Below are positions 16,183 to 24,817 of a DNA stretch of 42,999 bases, in pieces. The position numbers and the translations under genes were made by a program. The notes beneath the pieces are model-generated. The model saw only the letters and a list, made by a program, of their open reading frames with translations. It searched no databases and had not been told where the DNA came from. This DNA comes from CAKUFA01 sp963646285 (lineage in GTDB: Bacteria; Bacillota; Clostridia; Christensenellales; Aristaeellaceae), in assembly GCA_963646285.1 (NCBI GenBank), contig CAVIWF010000016.1, forward strand, positions 1-42,999, read 5' to 3'. How positions within the stretch are numbered: the first letter of the stretch is position 1; every line of letters begins with the position of its first letter.

Positions 16183-17766
16183 ATGACACCTGATGATTGG
16201 TTTGAGATCCTTGGCATAGCGGCAGGCATGGTGCTGTCCATGCGCAGTCTTGTGCATTACTTTCAGCTGGAAAGCTACCAGTTTTCCGGCTATTTCCGCA
16301 CCTTAAAGCGGAACCTTCAGCGAGCCATGCTGCCGGGGATTTTGCAGGCTGCATGGGCTGGCATCATGACCTTGCTTGGCATGGCCATGGGCAACGGTAT
16401 AGTGGCAAAGGTGCTGTACATGGTGCTGACGGCTGCAGCAGGCTTCGGCATTCATCGTACATTGAAGGATCAGAAGGCAAAGAAGCCTCTCCATATGACG
16501 CTGCGAGTAAAGCGGCTTTATGCCGTGGCAGCAGTGGTATTTCTGCTGCTGAGCTGGGGTGCGGCGGCATGTTTTGGCGCAAAGTGGCTGTGGCTTGTAC
16601 CTGTGCTTTTGCCATTGTGGACTGCACTGGCTGGTCTTCTTGCCTGGCCCATTGAAAAACTGATCAGCGAAATGTATTTCCGGGATGCCCAGCGCAGGCT
16701 GAAGGAACGGCCTGATTTGATCAAAATCGGTATCACTGGCAGCTATGGCAAAACCAGCGTGAAATTCATTCTCGGCACCCTGCTGAGCGAAAAGTACCAA
16801 ACCTTGGTGACACCTTCCAGCTTTAATACGCCCATGGGGGTGACCAAGGTCATCCGCACTAAGCTGCAGCCGGCACATCAGGTTTTTGTGGCAGAAATGG
16901 GCGCACGGCACGTGGGCGATATTAAGGAAATGTGCCGCCTGGTGCATCCGACCTACGGCGTGCTGACGTCGGTGGGGCCGCAGCATCTGGATACTTTCAA
17001 GACCATTGACCGCATTAAAAAGACCAAGTATGAATTGATGGATGCCGTGCCGGAAGGCGGCTGCTGTTTCTTCCAAAATGATGGTGCAATCTGCACCGAA
17101 CTGTACGAGGGTACAACGAAGGAAAAACGGCTGTGCAGCCTGAAGCCGGATCACCGTGCAGATGTGTGGGCGGAGAATATTACGGTCTCTCCTGCGGGCA
17201 GCAGCTTCCTGCTGTGCACAAAGGATGGAAAGACTCCCTGCACAACCAAGCTTCTGGGTGAGCACGGCATTCAGAATATTCTCCTTGCGGCAACGGTGTG
17301 CTTCCGTCTGGGATTGACGGCCAAGCAGATTGCACGGGGCATCAGCAAGGTGCAGCCCGTGGAACACCGCCTGCAGCTGCTGCCTCAGCGTGGTGGCATG
17401 ACGGTAATCGATGATGCCTTCAACAGCAATCCCAAAGGATCGGCAGCGGCCTTGCAGGTGCTGGCAGCCTTTCCGGGACGGCGTATCATCATTACCCCCG
17501 GCATGGTAGAGTTGGGACAAGGAGAAGAGGATTACAATCGGGAATTCGGCCGCCTTATGGCAAAGGCAGCGGATGTTGCCTTCCTGGTGGGGAAAAAGCA
17601 TACCGAGCCGATTGCGGAGGGACTTCGGGAGGCGGACTTCCCGGAGGAAAACATCCATGTAGTCAGCAATTTGGCAGAGGCCACAACGCTTTTGCATCAG
17701 CTTGGGCAAAGCGGCGATGTGGTGCTGTTTGAAAATGATCTGCCGGATAATTATTCCGAACAGTGA
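16183..17766 (+). CDS. Membrane-tethered Mur ligase, MurF-like
   Basis: This 527-residue protein has an N-terminal region (about 1-160) with several hydrophobic helices instead of the usual MurF substrate-binding domain. The ligase core follows: ATP loop GITGSYGKTS 183-192, EMGARHVGDI, a GVLTSVGPQHLDTF region, and a C-terminal domain with IDDAFNSNPKG and MVELG. MurF adds D-Ala-D-Ala to UDP-MurNAc-tripeptide; the DAFNSNP motif and the adjacent D-Ala-D-Ala ligase gene support this role. The membrane anchor would place the reaction at the inner face near MraY. It follows the hydrolase by 3 bp and precedes ddl by 13 bp. Confidence 0.82.
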   Translation: MTPDDWFEILGIAAGMVLSMRSLVHYFQLESYQFSGYFRTLKRNLQRAMLPGILQAAWAGIMTLLGMAMGNGIVAKVLYMVLTAAAGFGIHRTLKDQKAKKPLHMTLRVKRLYAVAAVVFLLLSWGAAACFGAKWLWLVPVLLPLWTALAGLLAWPIEKLISEMYFRDAQRRLKERPDLIKIGITGSYGKTSVKFILGTLLSEKYQTLVTPSSFNTPMGVTKVIRTKLQPAHQVFVAEMGARHVGDIKEMCRLVHPTYGVLTSVGPQHLDTFKTIDRIKKTKYELMDAVPEGGCCFFQNDGAICTELYEGTTKEKRLCSLKPDHRADVWAENITVSPAGSSFLLCTKDGKTPCTTKLLGEHGIQNILLAATVCFRLGLTAKQIARGISKVQPVEHRLQLLPQRGGMTVIDDAFNSNPKGSAAALQVLAAFPGRRIIITPGMVELGQGEEDYNREFGRLMAKAADVAFLVGKKHTEPIAEGLREADFPEENIHVVSNLAEATTLLHQLGQSGDVVLFENDLPDNYSEQ

Positions 17767-17779
17767 CAGCGGAGGAAGT

Positions 17780-18988
17780 ATGAGCAAAACACAGTTGGGC
17801 GTCATCTTTGGCAGCAGAAGCTGTGAGCGTGAAGTGGCCATCATCAGCGCTGTGCAGCTGATGAACGCAGTTGATAAGGAAAAGTACGAAGTGATTCCTG
17901 TTTACATCGACGAAAAGGGTGTCTGGTATACCGGCAGTGCCTTGCGGAAGATTGAAACCTTTCAGCATTTCAGCCCGGACATGGCCGGGGTGGAACAGGT
18001 GTCGCTGGATATGACGGCAGGCAGCGGCGCACTCATGGCAGATCGCCCCGGTAAGGGATTGTTTGGTCATCCCACCCGTGTGCTGGTTGCACGCCTGCAG
18101 GTGTGCGTCATTGTGATGCATGGCCTTCACGGCGAGGACGGCACCCTGCAGGGCATGCTGGAACTGGCAGACTTGCCGTATACCTCCACTGGGGTTGCAG
18201 GCAGCGCCATCGGCATGGATAAAATCATGATGAAGCAGTTCTTCAAGGGTGCCGATCTTCCGGTATTGCCGGGCACGTGGTACACTCGTTCCGGATGGGA
18301 AAAGGGAAAGGACGAAATCCTCATTGACGTGGAGGAAAAGCTGGGGTACCCGGTTTTTGTGAAGCCGGCGAACCTGGGCTCTTCCATTGGCGTCAGCCGG
18401 GCGGATGACCGTGAAAGCCTGACGGATGCGTTGGATCTGGCCTTTGACTATGACCGTCGGGTCTTGGTGGAAAAAGGTCTGGACAAGCCTCTGGAGCTTA
18501 ATTGCTCTGTGCTGGGCTATGATGATGATGTGCAGGCATCTCCCATTGAAATGCCCGTGCTTTCTGCCGGGGACAATATGCTGGACTTTTCGGAAAAATA
18601 TCTGCGGAATGGCGGCAGCAAGGGCATGGCCAGCCTGCAGCGACTTTTGCCGGCTCCCATTGAGGATTCCCTCCGGGATGAAATTCAGCAGCTGAGCTGC
18701 AAAATTTTCCGTATGCTGGACTGCAAGGGCGTGGTGCGGATTGACTACATGTTCGACCGTGCCAGCGAAAAGCTGTTTATTACGGAAATCAACACCATTC
18801 CCGGGTCACTGGCCTTTTATCTGTGGGAGAATGCAGGCGTGAAGTATAAGCAGCTGATCGACCGGATGGTGCAGTGTGCACTGCGTGCCCATGAGGACAA
18901 GAACATGTGCAACTATGCGTTCACATCCAACATTCTTTCCAGCGTAAAGCTGGGCGGCACAAAGGGTGCGAAAGGAAGCAAGCTGTGA
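17780..18988 (+). CDS. ddl: D-alanine--D-alanine ligase
   Basis: This 402-residue ATP-grasp enzyme has GSRSCEREVA near the start, a MHGLHGEDGTLQG segment, the KPANLGSSIGVS loop and C-terminal metal site EINTIPGS. The Glu of CEREVA, the first Ser of the GSS loop and the Tyr of DFSEKY correspond to the Glu-Ser-Tyr triad of D-Ala-D-Ala specific enzymes, so a vancomycin-resistance depsipeptide ligase is unlikely. It makes the dipeptide used by the preceding MurF-like ligase. ATG 17780 follows GGAGG by 4 bases; a longer frame from 17702 overlaps the Mur ligase and is rejected. Confidence 0.93.
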   Translation: MSKTQLGVIFGSRSCEREVAIISAVQLMNAVDKEKYEVIPVYIDEKGVWYTGSALRKIETFQHFSPDMAGVEQVSLDMTAGSGALMADRPGKGLFGHPTRVLVARLQVCVIVMHGLHGEDGTLQGMLELADLPYTSTGVAGSAIGMDKIMMKQFFKGADLPVLPGTWYTRSGWEKGKDEILIDVEEKLGYPVFVKPANLGSSIGVSRADDRESLTDALDLAFDYDRRVLVEKGLDKPLELNCSVLGYDDDVQASPIEMPVLSAGDNMLDFSEKYLRNGGSKGMASLQRLLPAPIEDSLRDEIQQLSCKIFRMLDCKGVVRIDYMFDRASEKLFITEINTIPGSLAFYLWENAGVKYKQLIDRMVQCALRAHEDKNMCNYAFTSNILSSVKLGGTKGAKGSKL

Positions 18989-19662
18989 GGAACAACGATC
19001 GTCAGTACGATGCTTACCGCAGGCCGGAGGAGCGTCAGCAACCCTACGGAATGCAAGATTCGTACGGGTATGAGGATTCGTATGGCTACCCCCAGGAAGC
19101 ACCCTACAACGATAGCTACTATGGGCAGCAGCCCTACAGCGGTCAAACGGGCGGGTATGATGCCCAGCCTTATGATGACGGACAAGGCAATGGCTACGGC
19201 TACGGCGCACCAACTTACGAAGAAGTGTACGGACCAGACCCGGATGATACGCAGCCCCAATACGATGAGGCGTGGGCGGAGCGACCAGACAGGTTTGAAC
19301 CTCAGGTGATTGCTACCAACAACACCGTGCGCCTGACGTGCACCCTGGCATCCATGATGGGACTGTTTGGCCTGTTCCTGTGCTTTGCGGAGAAGAAGAG
19401 CAATGCCATCCGTCATTTTGCCCGGCAGAGTGCTGGGCTGATGATTGCCCACGGGATCTGCGGGCTGATTCTTTTCCTGATTGGTTCGCTGCTGGGGACA
19501 ATTCCGCTGATGGGGTTCCTGATTCATCTGGTGTGCTGGCTTTGCTACATTGCCGTGTTTGTTACCATGGTGTGCATGAAGGTGCGCATGATGCTTTTTG
19601 CATGGCGGGGCTGGCGTTTTACCTTGCCTGTCATTGGTAAGAAGCTTGAAAAAATGGATTGA
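18985..19662 (+). CDS. DUF4870-like membrane protein with Tyr/Gly/Gln-rich disordered tail
   Basis: This 225-residue protein starts at GTG 18985, which overlaps the ddl stop (GTGA) and follows AAAGGAAG. Residues 1-100 are low complexity, with 18 Tyr plus many Gly, Gln, Asp and Pro, and are predicted disordered. Residues from about 110 to 225 carry three hydrophobic helices and the pattern SNAIRHFARQSAGLM and FTLPVIGKKLEK characteristic of DUF4870/Tic20-like small membrane proteins. The function is unknown. The tail should face the cytoplasm and could form multivalent contacts (inference). The link to ddl suggests an envelope role. Confidence 0.75.
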   Translation: MRNNDRQYDAYRRPEERQQPYGMQDSYGYEDSYGYPQEAPYNDSYYGQQPYSGQTGGYDAQPYDDGQGNGYGYGAPTYEEVYGPDPDDTQPQYDEAWAERPDRFEPQVIATNNTVRLTCTLASMMGLFGLFLCFAEKKSNAIRHFARQSAGLMIAHGICGLILFLIGSLLGTIPLMGFLIHLVCWLCYIAVFVTMVCMKVRMMLFAWRGWRFTLPVIGKKLEKMD

Positions 19663-19694
19663 ATTTTGTATCGCGAGAAGAAAGAAGGTTGATT

Positions 19695-21554
19695 ATGCAC
19701 CTGGAGGATATTCATAGTCCGCAGGACATAAAGAACCTGAGCTATGGTGAGCTGGAGATACTGGCCAAGGAAATCCGCAAGGAGATTGTGAATACCGTTT
19801 CCAAGCGGGGCGGACACTTGGCTTCTAATCTTGGCGTGGTGGAATTAACCATGGCGCTTCATCGTGTTTTTGATACGCCCCAGGATCAAATCGTCTTTGA
19901 TGTGGGTCACCAAAGCTACGTCCACAAGCTGCTGACGGGGCGGTACAATCTTTTCCATACCTTGCGGGGGTTTGGCGGTCTCAGCGGTTTCCCCAAGCGG
20001 AACGAAAGTGAATACGACGTTTTTGAAACGGGGCATGCTTCTACAGCCATTTCGGCAGCGCTGGGGCTGGCTCGTGCCCGTGACCTGCTGGGGCAGGATC
20101 ATCACGTGATTGCCGTGGTAGGGGATGGTGCGCTCACCGGCGGATTGTGCTATGAGGCACTCAACGACGCAGGCAACTCGGAAACTCGGCTGATTGTGAT
20201 CCTGAATGACAATGAAATGTCCATTGCGCCCAATGTGGGAGCACTGTCCCGGCACTTGACGGACATCCGCATCAGCAAAGGCTGGACCAGCGCCAAGAAG
20301 AACGTGAAGCAGCACCTGGAAAAGCTGCCGAGGGTGTATCGTATCACCAAAAGGGCCAAGGACATGATCAAGTCCATTTTCGTGGATGAAGGCTTCTTCA
20401 GCGCCTTGGGATTCCATTATTTTGGACCCATTGACGGTCATGATTTGAAGAGCCTGGAGCATACCCTAAAGCTTGTCAAGGACTATGACCAGCCTGTGGT
20501 GATTCACGTGCTGACGAAAAAAGGCTACGGCTATGACAAAGCCGAGGAAATGCCGGAAGCCTTTCACGGCACGCCGCCTTTTTATGTGGAAACGGGAGAT
20601 GTGCGGAAAGCCGGTACCCTTCCTTCCTTTGGCAAGGTGATGGCAACGGAATTGACGGACATGGCCAAGCATGACCCACACATTGTGGCCATTACGGCGG
20701 CTATGCCTGCGGGCACAGGGCTTAGCATCATGGAAGAAAGCCTGCCTAATCGGGTACTGGATGTGGGCATTGCGGAGGAACACGCCGTGACCATGGCGGC
20801 AGGCATGGCAACCGGCGGCATGAAACCTTACTTTGCGGTGTATGCCTCCTTCTTCCAGCGCAGCTTTGATCAGGTGATTCATGATGTATGCATGCAGCAT
20901 CTGCCGGTGACCTTCCTGCTGGACAGGGCAGGGCTGGTGGGTGAGGATGGTGCGACCCACCACGGTGTGTATGATATGGCAAGCCTGCTGCCCATACCGG
21001 GTATGACCATTCTTGCCCCCAGAGATCTGAGCGAGCTTCGCTGCATGGTGCGTTGGTCGGGCACCTTCCGGGCGCCGCTGGCCATTCGCTATGGCAGGCA
21101 AAGTGTAGACCTTTCGGAACATTATCCCTGCACGGCGTTTACCCTTGGTCATTGGGAGCAGATGGAGCAGGGGCAGGATTGTGTACTGCTGGCGGTAGGT
21201 TCCATGGTGGAAATTGCGCTGGCGGTGCGGGAGTTGCTGATGAAGCACCACATCGAGGCAGAGGTCATCAACTGCTCCACGGTAAAGCCCATGGATGAAG
21301 AAATGCTTCGTCGCCTGGCGAAAAAGCCGATGATCACATTGGAAGAGCATGTGCTGACAGGCGGCTTCGGCAGTGCCGTATCCTCCTTCTGCGTCAGCGA
21401 GGAATTGCAGGGACCTATCATGTCCTTTGGCATTCCGGATATGTATGTACAGCACGGCAGACGGGAACAGCTGCTGAAGTATTTGGGATTGACCCCGCGG
21501 CAGATCGGCCAGAGGATTCGCATCACATTGGAAGAGAGATGGAAACATGAGTGA
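19695..21554 (+). CDS. dxs: 1-deoxy-D-xylulose-5-phosphate synthase
   Basis: This 619-residue enzyme is full length for DXS. It shows VGHQSYVHKLLTGR near 70-83, the thiamine diphosphate motif GDGALTGG beginning at 143 and closed by Asn171, GPIDGHD, and the transketolase pyrimidine domain DVGIAEEHAVTMAAGMA. It condenses pyruvate with glyceraldehyde-3-phosphate in the first step of the MEP isoprenoid pathway. ATG 19695 follows GAAGGTTG; the open frame upstream from 19659 overlaps the DUF4870 gene. It overlaps tlyA by 8 bp, as in many Firmicutes. Confidence 0.96.
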   Translation: MHLEDIHSPQDIKNLSYGELEILAKEIRKEIVNTVSKRGGHLASNLGVVELTMALHRVFDTPQDQIVFDVGHQSYVHKLLTGRYNLFHTLRGFGGLSGFPKRNESEYDVFETGHASTAISAALGLARARDLLGQDHHVIAVVGDGALTGGLCYEALNDAGNSETRLIVILNDNEMSIAPNVGALSRHLTDIRISKGWTSAKKNVKQHLEKLPRVYRITKRAKDMIKSIFVDEGFFSALGFHYFGPIDGHDLKSLEHTLKLVKDYDQPVVIHVLTKKGYGYDKAEEMPEAFHGTPPFYVETGDVRKAGTLPSFGKVMATELTDMAKHDPHIVAITAAMPAGTGLSIMEESLPNRVLDVGIAEEHAVTMAAGMATGGMKPYFAVYASFFQRSFDQVIHDVCMQHLPVTFLLDRAGLVGEDGATHHGVYDMASLLPIPGMTILAPRDLSELRCMVRWSGTFRAPLAIRYGRQSVDLSEHYPCTAFTLGHWEQMEQGQDCVLLAVGSMVEIALAVRELLMKHHIEAEVINCSTVKPMDEEMLRRLAKKPMITLEEHVLTGGFGSAVSSFCVSEELQGPIMSFGIPDMYVQHGRREQLLKYLGLTPRQIGQRIRITLEERWKHE

Positions 21555-22359
21555 TAAGCAGCGCGCCGATGTGGCGCTGGTAGCAAGGGGACTGTGCGAA
21601 AGCCGTGAAAAGGCGCAGGCCTGCATCATGGCAGGACAAGTGTATATCGGCGAAAGAAAGGTATTGAAGTCCTCTGAAACGGTGAAGCCGGAGGACGAGC
21701 TGATTCTTCGTGGACCGGCGCACCCTTATGCAAGCCGGGGTGGTCTAAAGCTGGAAAAGGCTATTGCATCTTTTCATGCAGATGTGCAGGGAAAAGTGTG
21801 CATGGACATCGGCGCCGCCACCGGTGGGTTTACGGATGTGCTGCTCCGCAACGGTGCCCAGCATGTTTATGCCATTGACGTAGGCTATGGTCAATTTGAC
21901 TGGAAGCTGCGCAATGACGAGCGTGTGACCCTGATGGAGCGTACCAACGCCCGGTATTTGACCCCGGAGCAGGTGCCTCTGCATCCTACGGTTACGGTCA
22001 TGGACGTGTCCTTCATTTCCATTAAGCTGATTTTACCTGTAGCGGCCAGCCTCATGGGGGAGACAGGCTGCTTCTATACGCTGATCAAGCCCCAGTTTGA
22101 AGTGGGGAAGGATCGGGTAGGCAAGAAGGGCGTTGTTCGGGAAGCATCGCTGCATGAAGAAGTACTGAACGATATTGTGGCCTTTGCGCCCAGCTTCGGT
22201 TGGCAGGTGCAGGCACTGGACTTCTCACCTATTACGGGGCCGGAAGGAAACATCGAATTCCTGGGCATGATGACAGCCAAGCAATCCGACCAGGAGCCCT
22301 GCACCCCGGAAGTGGTGCATGCATTGGTGCAAAAAGCCCACGAAGCCATGAAAAAATAA
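21547..22359 (+). CDS. tlyA: TlyA-family rRNA 2'-O-methyltransferase
   Basis: This 270-residue protein has an N-terminal S4 RNA-binding domain (about 5-62), then an FtsJ-like Rossmann domain with the SAM loop DIGAATGGFTDVLL and the catalytic region MDVSFISI followed by KPQFEVGKDRVGKKGVVR. Members methylate ribose in 16S and 23S rRNA; some are also called hemolysins. It sits between dxs and argR as in B. subtilis (yqxC). Confidence 0.93.
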   Translation: MSDKQRADVALVARGLCESREKAQACIMAGQVYIGERKVLKSSETVKPEDELILRGPAHPYASRGGLKLEKAIASFHADVQGKVCMDIGAATGGFTDVLLRNGAQHVYAIDVGYGQFDWKLRNDERVTLMERTNARYLTPEQVPLHPTVTVMDVSFISIKLILPVAASLMGETGCFYTLIKPQFEVGKDRVGKKGVVREASLHEEVLNDIVAFAPSFGWQVQALDFSPITGPEGNIEFLGMMTAKQSDQEPCTPEVVHALVQKAHEAMKK

Positions 22360-22368
22360 TACAGGCAT

Positions 22369-22392
22369 GCATGAATATACTTGCATGAATAT
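22369..22392 (+). promoter_or_regulatory. Tandem ARG-box-like half sites at the argR promoter
   Basis: GCATGAATAT occurs at 22369-22378 and again at 22383-22392, 14 bp apart. CATGAATA is the conserved half of the Bacillus ARG box. The second copy covers the -35 box, so negative autoregulation by ArgR is predicted. Confidence 0.7.
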
Positions 22393-22409
22393 TCGATTTA
22401 TGCTATAAT
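22381..22409 (+). promoter_or_regulatory. Promoter of argR-recN
   Basis: TTGCAT (22381-22386), 17 bases, TATAAT (22404-22409) with extended TGC. It lies 44 bp before the argR ATG. Confidence 0.75.
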
Positions 22410-22452
22410 CATCTCAGATGCGTATCAGCGCACTTTGATGAGGAGGACGAAC

Positions 22453-22902
22453 ATGAAGACAGTCCGTCAGGTTGCCATTTTGGATATTATTGCGAAGCAG
22501 GATATTGAAACCCAGGAGGATCTTGCAGAAGCACTTCGCCGTCATGGCATTCGAGTCACCCAGGCCACGGTTTCCCGGGACATTAAGGAGCTGCGGCTCC
22601 TGAAAGTGCTGACCCCTGCCGGAACGTATAAGTATGCTACGGCTGACAAGGCAGAAAACGGTCTGTCGGAGCGGTTTGTCCGCATGCTGGCGGAGTCGGT
22701 GCTTTCCGTGAGCAGTGCCAACAATCTGGTGGTGGTGAAGACGCTGTCTGGGAGTGCCAACGTGGCGGCAGAAGCACTGGACAGCATGCATTGGCCGGAA
22801 GTGCTGGGCACTTTGGCAGGGGACAACACCATTCTGCTGATTATCCGCTCCAATGAGGAAGTGCCGCTGGTAACATCCCGCATTCATGAAATGATGAAGT
22901 GA
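22453..22902 (+). CDS. argR: Arginine repressor ArgR
   Basis: This 149-residue protein has a winged helix N-terminal domain (VRQVAILDIIAKQDIETQED, then VTQATVSRDIKELRLLKV with the recognition helix) and a C-terminal arginine-binding hexamerisation domain (GTLAGDNTILLII). It represses arginine synthesis genes when arginine binds. ATG 22453 follows GAGGAGGA by 6 bases. Tandem operator-like sites upstream suggest autoregulation. It is followed 22 bp later by recN. Confidence 0.95.
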   Translation: MKTVRQVAILDIIAKQDIETQEDLAEALRRHGIRVTQATVSRDIKELRLLKVLTPAGTYKYATADKAENGLSERFVRMLAESVLSVSSANNLVVVKTLSGSANVAAEALDSMHWPEVLGTLAGDNTILLIIRSNEEVPLVTSRIHEMMK

Positions 22903-22924
22903 TTGCCCCGGAAAGGAGACTGTC

Positions 22925-24631
22925 ATGATCCTGAGTCTGAGCATACATGATCTGGCGCTGATTACATCGCTGAACATGGAGTTTCAGCAGGGTCTCCATG
23001 TGATGACAGGCGAAACCGGCGCAGGCAAGTCCATTGTGGTGGATGCGGTGAACCTTGTGCTGGGGGGACGGGCAGACCGGGATTCGATCCGCACAGGCAA
23101 AGAAAAAGCCTGGGTGGAGGCTGCCTTTGACATTTCAGACAATGCACAGGCACAGGAAATGCTCAGCAGGCAGGAGCTTGAGGCAGAAGGCAATGTGCTG
23201 ACCCTGTATCGGGAAATCAGCCGAAGCGGCAGAAACCTGTGCCGGGTTTGCGGCGTGACCATGCCGGTCAGCTTTTTGAAGGAGCTGGCTGCCCTTTTGA
23301 TGGATGTGCATGGACAGCATGAGCATCAGTTTCTGATGGATCCTGCCATGCATCTGGCTTTTCTGGACAGGGCGGGGGATGAAAACCACCAGCGGCTGCT
23401 GATGCAGGTGGCAGACGCCCAAAGCACGTTCCTTGTGAATCATCGACAGTATGCCCATCTTGTGCGGGAAAATGAACAGAAGCATTACCGCATGAATGAG
23501 TTGAAGCAGTCCCTTGAAGAGCTCAAAAAAGCCGGGTTGAAGCCGGGGGAAGAAGCGGCACTGACGCAGGAGCGGGATCGGTTCCGCCATGCGGAAAAAA
23601 TCATTGCCGCAGTGCAGACGGCCTATGGTGCTGTTGCTGCCGGTGAGGACAATGCCTCCCTGCTGACACGGCTGAAAACGGCAACAGATGCCCTGAAGGG
23701 ACTGACTGAAATCGGGGAGCCCTATGCATCGCTTGCCTCCCGGTGTGAGAGTGCCTACTATGAGCTGCAGGAGATCGGCTACGACTTGGCAGGCATGGCG
23801 GAAAGCAGCGAGTTTGATCCCCACCGGGCAGAGCAGGTAGAAAATCGCTTAGATCTGATCCATCGCCTGGAGCGCAGGTATGGGGACACGATAGAGGCGG
23901 TGCTCCACCGGCAGGAGGAAATGCAGGAGGAGTTTGACCGCTTTTCTTCCATGGATCAGCAGGTGGCGGACATGGGACGGGAGCATAAGCGGCTGCTGGC
24001 TGAGTACCGTACACTGGCACGGCAATTGACAGCCTCCCGGCATGAACTGGCAGCTGTGTTCGAAAAGCGGATGATGCAGCAATTGCAGGATCTTGGCATG
24101 GAGAAGACACGCTTTTCCGTTGCTTTCCTGGAGCGGGAAAAGCAGCTGATGCCCCAGCCGAACGGAGACGATCAGGTGGAGTTCATGATTTCTCCTAACC
24201 CGGGAGAACCGCTGAAGCCCCTGGCGAAGATTGCTTCCGGCGGCGAACTGTCCCGGCTGATGCTGGCCATTAAATCGCTGGAGGCAGAAAAAGGCGGCGT
24301 TGGCTGCATGGTGTTCGATGAAATTGATACCGGCATCAGCGGACGCATGGCACAGGTGGTGGCGGAAAAAATGACGGCCATCGCCCGTAATCGGCAGGTG
24401 ATTTGCGTCACCCACCTTCCGCAGATTGCCGCCATGGCGGATCATCAATTTCTGGTGGAGAAAAGCGTCGTTGACAATCGGACGAACACCAATGTGCGGA
24501 TGCTGTCCCATGAAGAACGCATCAACGAGGTTGCCCGGATGCTGGGCGGCGGAACGGATACGCTGGATTCTGCTAGAAAGCATGCCGCTACCATGCTGGA
24601 TAACGGGGAAAAAATCAAACAAACAATATGA
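22925..24631 (+). CDS. recN: DNA repair protein RecN
   Basis: This 568-residue SMC-like ATPase shows Walker A GETGAGKS at about 34-41, a central coiled-coil region, the ABC signature KIASGGELSRLMLAIK and Walker B CMVFDEIDTGISG, followed by the His of CVTHLPQIAAMAD. RecN joins or protects broken DNA ends for recombinational repair. AAAGGAG precedes the ATG. It is the last gene before a terminator. In B. subtilis and many Clostridia spoIVB and spo0A follow recN; here the Rnf operon does. Confidence 0.95.
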   Translation: MILSLSIHDLALITSLNMEFQQGLHVMTGETGAGKSIVVDAVNLVLGGRADRDSIRTGKEKAWVEAAFDISDNAQAQEMLSRQELEAEGNVLTLYREISRSGRNLCRVCGVTMPVSFLKELAALLMDVHGQHEHQFLMDPAMHLAFLDRAGDENHQRLLMQVADAQSTFLVNHRQYAHLVRENEQKHYRMNELKQSLEELKKAGLKPGEEAALTQERDRFRHAEKIIAAVQTAYGAVAAGEDNASLLTRLKTATDALKGLTEIGEPYASLASRCESAYYELQEIGYDLAGMAESSEFDPHRAEQVENRLDLIHRLERRYGDTIEAVLHRQEEMQEEFDRFSSMDQQVADMGREHKRLLAEYRTLARQLTASRHELAAVFEKRMMQQLQDLGMEKTRFSVAFLEREKQLMPQPNGDDQVEFMISPNPGEPLKPLAKIASGGELSRLMLAIKSLEAEKGGVGCMVFDEIDTGISGRMAQVVAEKMTAIARNRQVICVTHLPQIAAMADHQFLVEKSVVDNRTNTNVRMLSHEERINEVARMLGGGTDTLDSARKHAATMLDNGEKIKQTI

Positions 24632-24639
24632 GAAAAGCT

Positions 24640-24679
24640 AGGCTGCATGAGGTAAAATTCATGCGGCCTTATTTCTTTT
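24640..24679 (+). terminator. Rho-independent terminator after recN
   Basis: An 11-bp stem (24640-24650 with 24659-24669, one G-T pair), 8-base loop, then TATTTCTTTT. Confidence 0.85.
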
Positions 24680-24744
24680 CACGACAAATGCACCGAAAAA
24701 AGTTACTAGATAAGAAAAAATGCTGTACGAACAGGGGGAAAATA

Positions 24745-24753
24745 TGCTATAAT
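24745..24753 (+). promoter_or_regulatory. Extended -10 promoter of the rnf operon
   Basis: TGCTATAAT at 24745-24753, 65 bp before rnfC. No good -35 box lies at the right spacing, which is tolerated with an extended -10. A small hairpin CCTGAT/ATCAGG (24770-24786) lies in the leader. Confidence 0.6.
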
Positions 24754-24817
24754 GAGTTCGTGTGATTTTCCTGATGATTGATCAGGCATTTTAGCATATA
24801 AGCTGGAAGGGGGACTT

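Noticed and set aside
17780..18988. Vancomycin-resistance type D-Ala-D-Lac ligase
   Set aside because: The KPANLGSS loop and DFSEKY with the Tyr retained match D-Ala-D-Ala enzymes, and no vanH or vanX homolog is adjacent.
24770..24786. Riboswitch or attenuator in the rnf leader
   Set aside because: Only a 6-bp hairpin is present in a leader of about 60 bases, too small for a known riboswitch class and without a proper U tract.
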